From NCBI RefSeq assembly GCF_000208745.1, contig NC_030856.1, forward strand, positions 2,936,105-3,000,104: a stretch of DNA of 64,000 nucleotides, read 5' to 3'. Each line of letters begins with the position of its first letter. Position 1 is the stretch's first letter. Below the pieces are notes generated by a model. That model was not told the origin of the DNA, did not search any database, and worked only from the letters and a program-made list of their open reading frames with translations. The stretch is from Theobroma cacao. Its lineage: Eukaryota > Streptophyta > Magnoliopsida > Malvales > Malvaceae. Positions 25,901 through 37,266 of this stretch are shown piece after piece. The translations under genes were made by a program, and so were the position numbers.

Positions 25901-28321
25901 ATTGCCCATTTGTTACATAGTTAAGTCGTGGCCTTTTCACAGATGGGCCATGGACCCTAATCATGAGATGTTAATGCCATCATCCAAGGATACTAGCAAA
26001 GTTGTTACTCTGACATGAAATATAAGTTCTGCAAAACTGCAAGTAAATGCAAGAAATTTTTGACAAGGAAAATTTTATGAATTCTTTGCTGCAGTGCCTT
26101 GTCCCCAGGTTTATTTCGAAGGATATACTTAAAATTAAAGTAGTCTTTTTTTTGTCAAATATTTTTCAGAAAAACTCTAGTGCTGCATTGAAGGTTCTGA
26201 AGAAAATGGAATGTGAAGATATCAAACCAGATGCTCAAACTTTCAGCTATCTAATAGGCAATTGTGATTGTGAAGAGGATATTTCGAAGGTGGTTTGAAT
26301 TTTTATAGTCTGCTCAAAGCGTCATGTTTTGCCTAGTCCCTTTTGCATTGATAAACTCACTTATGCTGTTTTTCTTTTAATGCAACTGATGGTTTGGCAT
26401 TGAGTAACTTGTAAAAGCATCATGTCTTGTGAATTTTACTGAAACTGATAAAATAACTTGTTTATTGCTTGTAGTACTACGAAGAAATGAAAAGTGCTGG
26501 AATTCAAGTTACAAAGCATGTTTTTATGGCCCTTATAAATGCATATGCAACCTGTGGGCAATTTGAAAAGGCTAAACAGGTATGTTTGTATGCAGCAGTT
26601 AGCTCCTATCAAAGTCACATCGGTTAAATGAGCACTTTGAACCAAAAAGAATGTAGTTTAGGTACTGCATAACCTAAATCTTTTGTTCAAGAAGCAAATT
26701 ATTATGGACTATAGTTCAACTTTCATTTATGTATTACACTCATTTTTGTTGTCTCTGGTAATTTCAAAAGATAAATTTTATATTTTAGGTGCTGCTTGAC
26801 AAGGGGATACCTTTTAAAAGCTTAAAGGAAATCAAAAGTGCACTTGTTTCAGCCCTTGCATCAAATGGGCAGATGTGTGATGCATTAAACATTTACAAAG
26901 AAATCAAGCAAGTTGGGGACACTCTGGAGCCTAAAGCTGTTATATCTCTCATTGTAAGTTTTCAATAGTACCTTTGTATTCTTTTTCCTTTAACTGCAAT
27001 AATGCTATATATTTTCCTTTTTATCTCTTAGGAGCATTTTAATTTAGAGGGAGAGTTGAGTACATTGCTTCAACTACTGGAAGAATTGCATGATCCAGAC
27101 TATTGGGTTGATGCTTGTTGCAGAATAGTTTTGCATTGTGTTAAAATTAAGGATTTGAGGTTAGATGACACAATATTTATTCTGGGTTGTTTTATTTAAT
27201 TTACCTAGTGTTCTTATTAGCTAAACTCTTTATATCATTTTTGTTTTTTCCTTCTTTTTTTACTTTAGAAGGATTTGCATTAGTTAATTTTTGTTAATTC
27301 CATGTTTGATTTAGATCTACGGTTGATTTGCTCAAGCGGCTTAAGGATAAGTTGCACAATGATGATTTGGGTATAGACTTTCTTTGTGATGAGGTTTGTT
27401 CCTATTCTCTCTCATAATTTTGAGTAGACTTCTTGCTTGTATTGTAGTTGCCAACCTTGAATTCTTGGTAGTTGCTCTCAATCATTAGAAGTAGAAACAA
27501 AGAAAAAAAAAAAAACTTTCCAAGATTTCTAAGTCTTCTATCTCCAAATGAATTTATGAATTGTATCAAATTCTAGTTGGTAAATACTTTAGGCATTTTA
27601 GTTTTCTATTGTTTTATCTATATGTTTATTTGACTTACTGTAATATTTCAAATATTAATTATGATTCTGTCATTTATTAGCATTTTGATTGCATGTGTTT
27701 ATAACTTTGTGGGTACCTTTCTTGATTGAGCAGGTATTCTCTTTGATCGCCGAAGGAGATGCTAAAGAATTATGGTTTGGCCTAGCTTTGCTTCAAGCTA
27801 TAAAAGATGAAATAGGCGTTATCCCTTCACGGAAAAGTCTTGATTTTCTCCTTATGGCTTGTACAAACGCAAAGGATTTACAGAACTCTCTTTTCATTTG
27901 GAAAGAATACCAGTTGGCTGGCCTTTCATACAATATTTTATCATACCTAGGGTTAGTAATCCTCCCTCGGTCTCTGTTATGCATGTTCCCAGCCTTGCTA
28001 ATCTTAAGGCTGGACATGGTTGTTGCATCAACAGTGTGGCTTGACGCTAGGGGTTGAGGGCAGGGGTTTAGTTTCAGGATCAGAATGAGTGGGAGATAGA
28101 TCAATATGCACCTTCTGATAGATTGAATTGTTGGGTTTTCTTGCAGGATGTATCAAGCCCTTTTGGCATGTGGAGATCTCAAGTCCGCAAATATTATGCG
28201 AACTAAAATTCCGACAGATGATCCTCATATTCGACTTATTATCAAAGCATATCAAACAACTTATGTTCAGTCTACCTCAAGTAAGACAAAGAAGAAAATG
28301 CAGAAGCGGAAGGGAGCATGA
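19996..28321 (+). CDS. P-class pentatricopeptide repeat protein, probably mitochondrial (At4g04790/At4g21880-like)
   Basis: PPR proteins bind organellar RNA; this one resembles the intron-rich At4g04790/At4g21880 group. Sixteen exons join in phase: 19996-20251, 20736-20783, 21333-21929, 22109-22288, 22678-22742, 24417-24524, 24846-24959, 25306-25401, 25575-25673, 26170-26289, 26475-26579, 26789-26953, 27032-27159, 27315-27393, 27734-27951 and 28147-28321, giving 850 aa. The N terminus is rich in Ser, Lys and Ala with few acidic residues, like an organelle presequence. Degenerate PPR units occur mid-protein (SASYEMLITYCCDFHKVHVA; TASIYNAIMAGYFRE; DAQTFSYLIGN; KHVFMALINAYATCGQFEKA). The C terminus is strongly basic (KTKKKMQKRKGA). 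Intron 5 (1.7 kb) holds an antisense LINE fragment. Fragments of this gene have been copied to 28.6 kb and 32.3 kb. The family call is firm; the RNA target and mitochondrial location are inference. Confidence 0.88.
23107..24180 (-). mobile_element. 3' end of a non-LTR (LINE) retrotransposon with RNase H domain, inside PPR intron 5
   Basis: On the minus strand a frame runs from 24176 to 23559, broken by a single in-frame TAG next to 23820. It encodes a plant-type RNase H (RVT_3-like) domain. Visible motifs are FNVDGGAKG (first catalytic Asp), NLAEVMAI (Glu), LIVASDATN (Asp) and NNQLADSLVKSG (last Asp). About 440 bp of non-coding sequence follow, then a poly(T) run at about 23108-23119 on the plus strand, which is the element's poly(A) tail. 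The 5' part with endonuclease and reverse transcriptase is missing, as in typical 5'-truncated insertions. I could not find a clear target-site duplication. Confidence 0.78.
25014..25034. repeat. (CA)n microsatellite in PPR intron 7
   Basis: A perfect CA run of about nine units followed by 'tatgtatata', inside an intron. It is a simple repeat. Confidence 0.8.
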
Positions 28322-28609
28322 GACACAATCTAACAAGAATAGAGTAGGAACTGAGAGCATTGAAATCAATAAATCTGGTCTGTGAATATCCTTTCTGGGT
28401 TAAAGACTTGTCTGTAAAAAATCTCCTTGATTAATGCCATGATGCTCCTATAATTATTAAGGTTTATCTATACTATAAGATAATATGTTATCTATATTTG
28501 GTATGATATCAGAGCATATTTTAAATTCATCCTACCTATCATACATTCCTTATCTATTTTATAGACATGGGTATGTTAGAAAACCTATGAAAATAGGAAC
28601 CTGAGTTCA

Positions 28610-28960
28610 TTTCCAATATCAAAGATAGGAACCTGAATTCGCTTCCAAGATTAGATTCCTATAAGATGCTGTTGTGAATAGGAGTCAATTAAAAAGATTC
28701 AACAACATTGTAATTATATTGCAGCAGGTGTTTGGGAAAGTTGATTTTAAATTAAAAGGTATAGAGTGGGGTTCTAATGCCTGTATTGTCTAATTTTAAG
28801 TTATTTTCTAATGATTTTCAATTGAATATATCAAATTTATCTGGTAAGCTGTTCTCTTCCTTCTCTTTTTTGGTATTTTTTTTTCATCTTATAGTGAGCT
28901 TGCAACAATTTTTTTTTCTCAGAAAATTATTTGTTATTGATCATTTGATTTATAATAAAT
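28610..28960 (+). pseudogene. Copied fragment of the PPR gene (exon 3 end, intron 3, exon 4 start)
   Basis: The segment matches 21783-22140 of the neighbouring PPR gene in the same orientation. Shared features include the GGAGTCAAT segment, TGTAATTATATTGC(A/G)GC, AAATTAAAAGGTAT across the exon 3 donor, the TTCTCTTCCTTCTCTTTTT intron tract and the exon 4 start. A codon that is TTG in the gene has become a TGA stop, and small deletions break the frame. It is dead, and it lies only about 300 bp downstream of the parent's stop codon. Confidence 0.8.
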
Positions 28961-29227
28961 TTTTTCACAAACAAGTGAAAGTTACAAATAGATTAATTGC
29001 CTTAATTAGTGCATTGTTGATCTTTAATTTGCATTGTTAATCACAAAGGATGAATTTCAATATCAGTTAATTGAGCATACATATGTCTTCCTTGTTGTCA
29101 TGAATCTCTTACAATTTGAGATTAAGCTATAATCTCCATAATAATGTTGACAATTTCAAGTTTTGTATGCATATACATCAAGAATCGATTTTTTTTTCTT
29201 TCAGGTGGGATAAATAGAGTAGACAAC

Positions 29228-30440
29228 ATGGATTCTTTTACTTTGTCAACTAAATTGATTATTCAGAATCGATTTAGTGAATTTCCTGATGAACTTCTTG
29301 ATCAAATTTTTTCTTATCTTCCAGCAAAGGATATTGTAAGAACTTCTGCATTATCGAAAAGATGGCGATGCTTGTGGACTTCCTTCAACTTCATTAGTTT
29401 TGATTTCGATCCATGGAATGAGGAGGAGGAGGAGGCAACTAGTTTCCTGGATTTGATTCAAAGAGAGCTCCTCATTCCTGACAATGAATGCATAAGAAAA
29501 CTTCGTCTTCACTTGGATATGCATGGCCCCTTCTATACTTATTCCAACGTCATGATGCCAATGTCATTGGTATCCAAAGCAGCGAAGCATCAACTTGCAG
29601 AGCTCGACCTTTCTTTTCGACATATTTGGGAATCCAGTGCATTGTCCTTGATCACTTCTTTGAAGTTATATATGACTCCTGCTGCTCCCCCTGTATATAA
29701 CATTCCTACTTCCATACGCTTTCCCAGGCTTAAAGCTTTATATCTTATATGTGCTAAATTTCAAAACGAGCACTCCGCTCAGCTACTTTTTTCTGCTTGT
29801 CCGGTCCTTAAAGAGTTGCTTGTAGACAAATGCTCCTGGAATAAAATCAATGGCGTCACTATCTCTATTTTCACTCTGCATACACTAACTATTTACCATC
29901 ATGTAGCTTCAAATTATTGTCTAAAGATTCGTTATTGTTCAAATCTTCGATTTTTTAAGTTGTGGAGTGATTCGTTATTCGAAATTGAAATCTGTAGCCT
30001 ACCTTTTCCGTGTTACGCTCGGGTTGAGATTATGCCCTAGGGACCTTTGCACAGACAGGTTCAGCTTGCTCACTGCACACTTAAGTTATTGGAAAGTCTT
30101 TGTCCTTCCGCCAAATTTCTTACACTATCACATGGCACTCTTCAGGTACTACCAAGTTTTGAATTTCCATCGTTTACATGATTGCTCTTAGAAGATTTTA
30201 TATTTAAATTCTTTCATTCCTTGTGTTCCAAGAGCATCTCTTGTGCAGAAAATTTTGATGCTGATCATGTTCCTAATTTTTTCAATTTAGCCCATTTGAA
30301 AGTGAGTGAAGGAGATTGTGATTTTAGTGCAGCTGCATTGCTGCACATTTCTTAGAATATGTACTCAAGAATGCTAATGTTTTGGAGCGGTTTTCAGTCT
30401 TGAAGGGGAAGAGGGGATAAGATGTGAGTTGAGGCAGCTA
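29228..30440 (+). pseudogene. F-box/LRR (FBD-type) gene with in-frame stop codons
   Basis: An F-box with leucine-rich repeats, a family of SCF substrate receptors. The intact first part (29228-30040, 270 aa) has the F-box (FPDELLDQIFSYLPAKDIVR, then ALSKRWRCLW) and LRR segments (RFPRLKALYLICAKF; ACPVLKELLVDKCSW). A TAG at 30038-30040 ends it. The same frame continues with clear family sequence (LAHCTLKLLESLCPSAKFLT; FNLAHLKVSEGDCDF) and meets a TGA at 30179-30181 and a TAG at 30353-30355. A frame change then reveals LEYVLKNANVLERF, typical of the C-terminal FBD region. An acceptor-like TTTCAG lies near 29203, so an upstream exon may exist. A truncated 270-aa product could still be made. Confidence 0.75.
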
Positions 30441-31019
30441 GCTCAAGGGGGTTCCCCAATTTAAGAAATATTCAAAGTTTCATTTGAACATGTAATTTTG
30501 ACTTGAAATTAAGGTAAGATTAAACAGAGTTTATGTTTGCTTTGTTGATTCTAAAATTAACTTTTATGTTATTATGATTATTATTAAGATTTTGATTGGA
30601 AGTAAGATTAATATCTTTTCTTCTTCCAATGAATGTGTGTGTTATATATTAGTTATGGCACTTAACCAATTGTTTTATACAATAACTTGATTTCAACTCA
30701 TAATCACTTATGAATTTTGAATTTTGCAAGTGACGGTGGTTGTCATTGCTTAATTTTAATTTTTTTTATTATTATATGTATAAATTATATATATGTATAT
30801 ATAATATGATTACGTTTATAATTATACTTTAATCATCCCTTTATTATCTATAAAAACATCCAGCTAAACATCACCCGATCAATCTAAATACATACACCCT
30901 AGTTCATAAAAAAGATGGGAATTATATTCATGAAATTTTTTTTTTTACAAATGTATTGCATTTATGATTTATGTATGTATACAAAAGATTTCAAACTATT
31001 ATTAAAATTGTGATGCCTT
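30441..31019. other. Intergenic, AT-rich
   Basis: Low-complexity AT-rich sequence after the F-box pseudogene, including a TATATATGTATATATAATAT stretch near 30.79 kb. Nothing coding is visible. Confidence 0.5.
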
Positions 31020-31652
31020 TTGGCTGATAAAGGTTTATCAAACAAATTGATCATTTTTGTTCGTCAGTTTGTACTTAAAAGAATAAAAATGAAGATATAT
31101 GAATTTAATTTGAATTTATAGTTAAAATTAATGAAGAAATAACAAACATACTTATTTTATTCAAATTCACAAATAATTAATTAATATACCAAAAAGGACA
31201 AATTTCAAAAGCTTGTCCCTGAAATCATGGCAGCATGGTAAAGACTAAAAGAGAATTTTAATTCATTGTTATTAAACCAAAGCTTTATATTGCTATTGTT
31301 GTCTGTGTTATCTCACTAGTTAAAACTATAAACTAATTATATATAATTTATAAGCCCAGATGCTTAAATTGGAAATTGATTGGACCAATTCCCATCCCAA
31401 CACTGAATATTTTATAATTTATAGCAACTAGACTGGCTTGCCTGCACCGAGCCTTGGCCCGCTCAAGCCTCTCACCTAGAGTTTCTTCCTTCGCTGCAGC
31501 TTTCACCATAGCCAAATCCATTTCCATCAATCTCAAAACTCTGAACAACTCAGTCACCATTCTCTCTTCCACCTTTCCTTCATCCCTCAACACTTCTGCT
31601 TCTTCCCTTTCTCTCTCTGCTACAATTTCTCCAGCTTTAGCCAACAGCTCAG
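31020..31652 (-). pseudogene. Chimera part 1: copy of the 3' flank and C-terminal coding part of the plastid-protein gene
   Basis: The segment matches 36770-37508, with some internal loss in the flank, in the same orientation. On the minus strand it still encodes the C-terminal helix of the parent gene at 37267-37896 (AEVLRDEGKVEERMVTELFR; LAMVKAAAKEETLGERLE), ending CRQASLVAINYKIF instead of CRQAILVANSF. At 31650-31652 (CAG) it jumps to FIE intron sequence. No N-terminal part or start codon of the parent remains. Confidence 0.85.
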
Positions 31653-32265
31653 TCTTTATTTTAGTTTGGATGCTTTTTTTGATTAGAAAATATGCAATTT
31701 TTACCAGATTTGGTTGTTTTTCTCCCACCTTCATGCATCCATTGAAATGATGTTACTGAATGTTGATTTACCCTTATGTTTACAGATGTTAATGTACCCT
31801 TATGTTTACAGGTGACAGCATGCCAATGCCTTGAAGGCGGTGTTACACTGTTTTACAGTCTTATGTAGATGAAGATGTAAGAAACAAAACTGTGTATTGC
31901 AATTTTTTTTTCCTTTAAACTTATCTTTTTGCATCATTGCATCATTCCATGTGCTTTGTAGATCAGAAGGATGAGTCTTTCTGTACAATAAGTTGGGCAT
32001 GCAACATTGACAGTGCTCTGTTTGTGGTGGCCGGAGGTATTAATGGCATAATCCGTGTAATTGATGCAAGTAATGAGAATAATACACAAGGTATCATCTT
32101 TAGAAAATCAGAGCTGCAAGTTGGAGGTCCATTCATTGCTGTTGAATAATGATAGTGTAACTCATATATAGTTTTTTTTCATGCCATTGCATGCATGCGT
32201 ATCTTCAGAGTTTTGTTGGTCATGGTGACTTGATAAATGAAATCAGGACTCAGCCATTGAAGCCA
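31653..32265 (+). pseudogene. Chimera part 2: FIE fragment (end of intron 1 to start of exon 4)
   Basis: The segment matches 38781-39387 of FIE in the same orientation: end of intron 1, exon 2, intron 2, exon 3, intron 3 and the first half of exon 4. Exon 3 still reads DESFCTISWACNID and VVAGGINGIIRVIDAS. Exon 2 has a small deletion that shifts the frame, and the sequence AATAATACACAAG changes the end of exon 3. It stops within the equivalent of QPLKP and continues as PPR-gene sequence. It cannot encode a WD40 propeller. Confidence 0.87.
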
Positions 32266-32527
32266 GGCCCCCAGGTTTATTTCCAAGGATTAACTTAAAA
32301 TTAAAGCAGTCGTTTTTTTGTCAAATATTTTTCAGAAAAAAGACAGTGCTGCATTGATGGTTCTCAAGCAAATGGAATGTGAAGATATCAAACCAGATGC
32401 TCAAACTTTCAGCTATCTAATAGGCAATTGAGATTGTGAAGTGGATATTTCGAAGGTAGTTTGCATTGTTACAGTCTGCTCAAAGGTTCATGTTTTGCCC
32501 AGCCCCTTTTTCATTGATAAACTCACT
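32266..32527 (+). pseudogene. Chimera part 3: PPR fragment (exon 10 and flanking introns)
   Basis: The segment matches 26100-26360 of the PPR gene in the same orientation, from the intron 9 phrase CAGGTTTATTTC through exon 10 into intron 10. Exon 10 survives with a nonsense change: TGT in the parent codon of GNCDC is now TGA. The similarity ends at 'gataaactcactta', after which unrelated sequence starts. Confidence 0.85.
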
Positions 32528-32839
32528 TAAATATACTTAACAACACTTAAATACATTAACAGGGATGAGAGGAGAATAAGAAAATCAACAACACTTAAAT
32601 TAGCTTTCATTCATTTCATGGCCACAAAACAAAGCAAATTAATTGCCAGCACCTCTACAAGCTTGACCTCAATTTTCAACAAAAAGTACCCAAAATAAAT
32701 TCATAAAAATGTTTTGAGCATCAAATTAAACAATGACCTTTTCTCTTTTGTTCCTTTGTCCGTTTACATATTGTAATTCCTAATTCAACTATGCCACTCC
32801 AAAAACTTTGCAGACAAGAACTTAAGTTGGATCAGTTGT
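32528..32839. other. Short spacer between the chimera and ankyrin-PGG remnant A
   Basis: Contains two short 'caacacttaaat' repeats and nothing coding. It may include the downstream flank of the ankyrin-PGG remnant. Confidence 0.4.
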
Positions 32840-34010
32840 GCTTTCTTTCCAAACAACAAATGCAAGGTGTAAACTTTTAAAAGTAGTAACGTAGCCTTTC
32901 ACCAAATATCTTCATCAACCCAACCATAAAAAAAAAAGAGAATTATCTTCAACTATATTTTGCTATTAGGATTGTTCTAAAAAAAGAAGAAGTATAGGTG
33001 AAACTATGTAAACAAAGAAAAGAAGAGTGTCGCCAATCACGCAAACTAACATAGCCAGCCATAGTATCTCCTGCAACACAACAAACAATCTAGTCACATA
33101 TGCCATTGCTAAAGCTATGAGTCAAATCCAAGTTAGGGCAATTGTCAAAAGAAGCATGTCGATGAAGGATTCAGTGTCACGCAATGAAGATGACCAAAGC
33201 ATAAAAGCTACAGCAATTAGGGATGAACTCATGGCAATGCTATTAGAGATAATAAAGGCTTTGAAAGCTTATTTAGTAATTAAGGTTGCCATCTCTTTAG
33301 CTACACCATCACTTTGAAAACCTTAAGGGTAAATGCTGCAGTAAATGTGAACGTGACTATTAAGGTTGACATCACAAATATTGTTCAAGCTATGGTCTTG
33401 CTCTTTTCAACATTTTTATTTGACTTTTCTACCTCGACTTTATTAAATTGTGTATTTTCAACCAAATCTTCAAGATTAATGGTTTTGTTTTTGTAGGCAG
33501 CCTTTAATATTTTTAAAGTTAAATGCTACAAAGAACAAAAACTTATAGAAAGTGATACGAAGATTCTTGTAGAAAAAGAATAACTTAAAATTCAAATGTA
33601 TTCATGAAATGAATTTCATTTTGACATTATATGGTTAGTAAAGTATTTATATTTGTAGGCACTCTTTAATGTTTTTAGGTTATATACTTTAAGGAATAAA
33701 AATTTACAATAAGTACTATAAGTAAAATACATTTGCAAGATTCTTGTGGAAACATGGAATAATTGAACAACTTAAAACTTGATCAACATTCTTTCGAGTT
33801 CATTCATTAAATGAATTTCATTTTGTAAATTATTGAAACATACTTTAATAAAACGTTGTAGACTTTGTTATGTTTTAAATCATATTTTCTTTCATTTAAG
33901 AATCTCTTTAAGAAACAAAGTTCAGCACTTTGTGTAGTTCCATTTCACGGTCATTAGGCAATTTAACAATTGTCAAATCAGTCCTACTAGAGTTTTTTAT
34001 TGCCTTGATT
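32840..34010 (-). pseudogene. Ankyrin-PGG remnant A (PGG exon and end of ankyrin exon)
   Basis: The segment matches 53690-54700 of the intact minus-strand ankyrin-PGG gene in the same orientation. The PGG-exon part lies at about 32.86-33.53 kb. The intron follows, and the end of the ankyrin exon is at 33.9-34.0 kb (GTAGTTCCATTTCACGGTCA). Several small deletions and frame changes are visible, and the rest of the ankyrin region is missing. Confidence 0.8.
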
Positions 34011-34059
34011 TTTATCTTTAAATTTTGCAAAAATCGTGCAAAAATCGTACAAAATTCGT

Positions 34060-34420
34060 GCGAAAATCAATGTTAAACCAATGGCTAAAAGAAGGATATC
34101 TATGAATGATTCAATGTCTTGACATAAAGATAACCAAAAAAAATAATAGCAATAGTAATAGATGAAATTATAATAATGATATTAGAAATAACCAATATTT
34201 GAAAATTTGATTTACTAATTAACATTGCGATGCCTTCGTTTAGAGAATTTTTCACTAAATTAATGAAAATTTTAATAACTTCATATCTTCTAACCCTCAC
34301 CATAATATGCACCAGTGTCAATCCCTTAAAGATTAGTTTTAAAAATAAGAATAGGACTCTGTTTGATGATTTTTCTATCAAACGCTTGTGTTTGAATTGT
34401 GCAACTATAAGCTAACATAA
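34060..34420 (-). pseudogene. Ankyrin-PGG remnant B (PGG fragment)
   Basis: The segment matches about 54045-54330 of the intact ankyrin-PGG gene in the same orientation (CCAATGGCTAAAAGAAGG; CTATGAATGATTCAATGTC; GATTTACTAATTAACATTGC). It is strongly AT-drifted with indels. It directly follows remnant A, so it comes from a second copy. Confidence 0.72.
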
Positions 34421-35845
34421 GGTTGTTCACCTTATTGGGTGTTGTGTATTACAAAACAAAAGTTAACATATGTTCAAATATAAGCAACTTAGTGAGCAGT
34501 AAGTCTTAATGAGGTGAAAGCTGAAGTGAACAATAACATGGTAGAAAACATACAAATTTAAAAAATGAATGAGAAAGCTTTCTTCGGTGAAGAAGTAACG
34601 AAGGACAAACAAGATGGAGAGAAATTACGAAGTTGTTTGAATTTGGAGGTGACAAAGTCACGTGTAGAGCAGAAATATCAACGAAGAATGCACAAAAATG
34701 GTAAAAATGGTTGTAGGGGACAAAAAAGGGCATGAAGGCTAAAACTAACTTAGAAAAGTGTATGGGAGGTATTGTAGAGGTGCGATGCTCAAGGACATGA
34801 AAATGGCAAAGGAGATAGGTGGATTGTATGAAAAGAGGTGAAAGAGGGTTATTTAGAGAAAGGTAAGGTAGAGGTGAAGGTGGGATGGGTAAGTTGCTTG
34901 AGCTTGGGGTAGAATTAAAGGATATGGGCAAAGGAAGGTTTTTAAATTGAGACTTCAATTAGATGGGGAGAACAAATGCTTGATTATGAGAAAGGCTAGC
35001 CCAAGTAAGAAAACTGAAGAGTAATTGGATCCGGATATGAAAAAGCCTTATCCGATTTTAGGTGGTATTAGAGTAGTGTTTTTTTCTTTTTTTTCTAAAC
35101 TAGCTTTAACATCATTTACCATAAGTATCAATATATTTGCCAAACAACATTTGGAAAACTAATGTAAATTAAACAACTTCATAATATGGCACACCGAAAT
35201 GACAAAAAAAAACTTATAAAACAAATAGTTATCAATCAAAAATTAAGTTTGCATAAATTAATATGAGAAAAATGCTATTTTCAGTTTAGAAATAAATTTT
35301 TTACTTATCCATCTAGTCTTTCATACTCTATTTGTTTTATATATACATTTTTATTTTGTTCCTTAATATTAGCAAAAACATTTCTTTGCTAACCCAAAAT
35401 TCCTCATATTAGGGTTACAAGTACTTATTCAGTCGAGGTTGAGCAGAATATACTCTCTTTGATGAGATCTAAATCTCTAAATGTTCATGAATTTGTTTGA
35501 GATTGAAGTCCTATATACATATATATACCTATATATTAATATTTTAAATATAATGACTTTTGAACGACCTATACTTTTTTTACTAGACAAACAATAAGAA
35601 AATTAAGGTTATTGATTCTTGGAATATTGACCGCATTTATCTTTCCAAGTCCAACTATTCGAGAAAATGAATTATTGAAGGAATTAATTAATAGAGAAGT
35701 TAAAGAGAGTTTGTTTGTTGAATGGGAAAGAGGATGAAGTAATTGGGAGAGGAACACAAAAAGGAGATCCTTGGTAAAAAGTTTCACATCAACTATGTAT
35801 TCACACTCTAATACGGAAGCTCAAAAGATATGATTCTCATCCTAT
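34421..35845. other. Intergenic, unclassified
   Basis: AT-rich. A 150-codon minus-strand frame (34506-34958) is low-complexity and rich in Pro, Ser and Leu, with no domain. The GA-rich plus strand could be decayed element sequence upstream of the LINE remnant, but I cannot show that. Confidence 0.35.
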
Positions 35846-36765
35846 GGAATATATACACTCCCCCTAAGGTCCAGCATTTTTTTGTGGTTGTCTATCCTTA
35901 ATAGCATTCTTATAAAATGTTTCTTGATAGCTCGTCTTTTGATTTCGGATAATGGTGATTGTCTTTGTTCTTGGTATGGCATCATGGAGGAACTATGTGC
36001 TCATATCTATTTTGCTCTGTCACCGATTCACATGGCTAGTTTGGTGTAGAATTTATAAAAAGTGGGGAGTTTAATGGGATATTACTAACTTGATCTAATC
36101 ATTTCTTCGATCCTTGGTTGAATATTTTTATGGAACTGCATTGAAAAGAAGATAGATGGTAATTTGTGGTTCCTCGATGTGATCTTGATGGCTTGCGAGA
36201 AATTATTCAATTTCCAATGAAAAGGTGTGGGAGAGGGAGGGGATCATTTTCTTGAGAAAGGTGAGATCCTTATTTGGGTGAGAAAAAGGAAGCAAATGAA
36301 GACGTGGATGAACATGGGTGGTGGAATGAACTAAAAAGTTTGATTTTGGCAAAATTGGGCAATTTGAATCCCAATAAATAAAAGGGAATTAAAATTTAAT
36401 ATTGATGGATCCACGTGGGACAAACCGGGTTTGACCGGTTGTTGGGAGTCCTTGGGATGGGTCATTGAGCTGTTTTTTGGACTTTTTGGGATTCAAGAGT
36501 CTAATTATGCGGAGTTGATGGCTATAAAGCAAGCTTTAAAGTTGTTTGCATCTTCACCTTGGTATAAATCCCCAAGGTTGATAATAGAATCGGATTTTCA
36601 AGGTTGCTTTGGAATGGGTTTGTGATGAGAGTATAAGCTAACTTCTTTACAAGGCCTCCAGGATTTATTCAAATTTCAAAGTCAAAGAGATTAAACATTC
36701 TAAATCTTAGTCTCTTGGTAATTAGAAGATACTTCATGTTGCTTTCCAGGAATTTTTAAGTATTT
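35846..36765 (+). mobile_element. Decayed LINE 3' region (RT zinc-binding-like and RNase H)
   Basis: In shifting plus-strand frames one can read TPPKVQHF near 35.86 kb, as in the zf-RVT region of plant LINEs. Further on come LKFNIDGSTWDKPG (36.39 kb), ESNYAELMAIKQALKLFASS (36.5 kb) and LIIESDFQ (36.58 kb), which carry the first three catalytic acidic residues of an RNase H domain. KVALEWVCDESIS follows in another frame. Many stops and frame changes show an old, dead copy. No poly(A) tail was identified. Confidence 0.72.
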
Positions 36766-37266
36766 AGATAATGGTTTGTCAAACAGATTGATGATTTTTG
36801 TTTGTCAGCTTTTGCTTAAAAGAATAAAAAATGAAGATAAATGAATTCAATTCTAATTTATTTTTAAAAATTAATCAAAAACTAAGAAACATACTAATTT
36901 ATTCAGTCAATATATTATCAAAGCAACTTTTAATGATAGATAAAACTTGGTCTAACACCATATGTAAATTTAACAAATTCACAAATAATTAATTAATATA
37001 CCAAAATGGACAAATTCCAAAAGTTTGTCCCATGAGATGTAACATCAAATCATGGCAGCACTTATGAGAATTTTAATTCATTGTAATTAAACCAAAGCCT
37101 TATATGCTATTGTTAATATTGTACATAAAAACAAACTTGAAAAAAGATAAAAACCTTATAAGAGAAATAGGTCATGAAGTTTCACTGACTTACATGAAGG
37201 TGTTGAAATTGTTAATTAACATTTAATTCACATTAATGTTTAATTATCCCTCTTGCTCTCTACCTT
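36766..37266. other. 3' flank of the plastid-protein gene
   Basis: AT-rich non-coding sequence downstream of the minus-strand gene. This flank was co-copied into the chimera at 31.0-31.4 kb. It probably contains the 3' untranslated region. Confidence 0.5.

Noticed and set aside
33027..33496. Plus-strand frames of 96 and 60 codons
   Set aside because: They are antisense to ankyrin-PGG remnant A, which explains the open frame.
34506..34958. 150-codon minus-strand reading frame rich in Pro, Ser and Leu
   Set aside because: Low complexity, no domain, and opposite to a GA-rich strand that naturally gives such frames. It lies between decayed elements.
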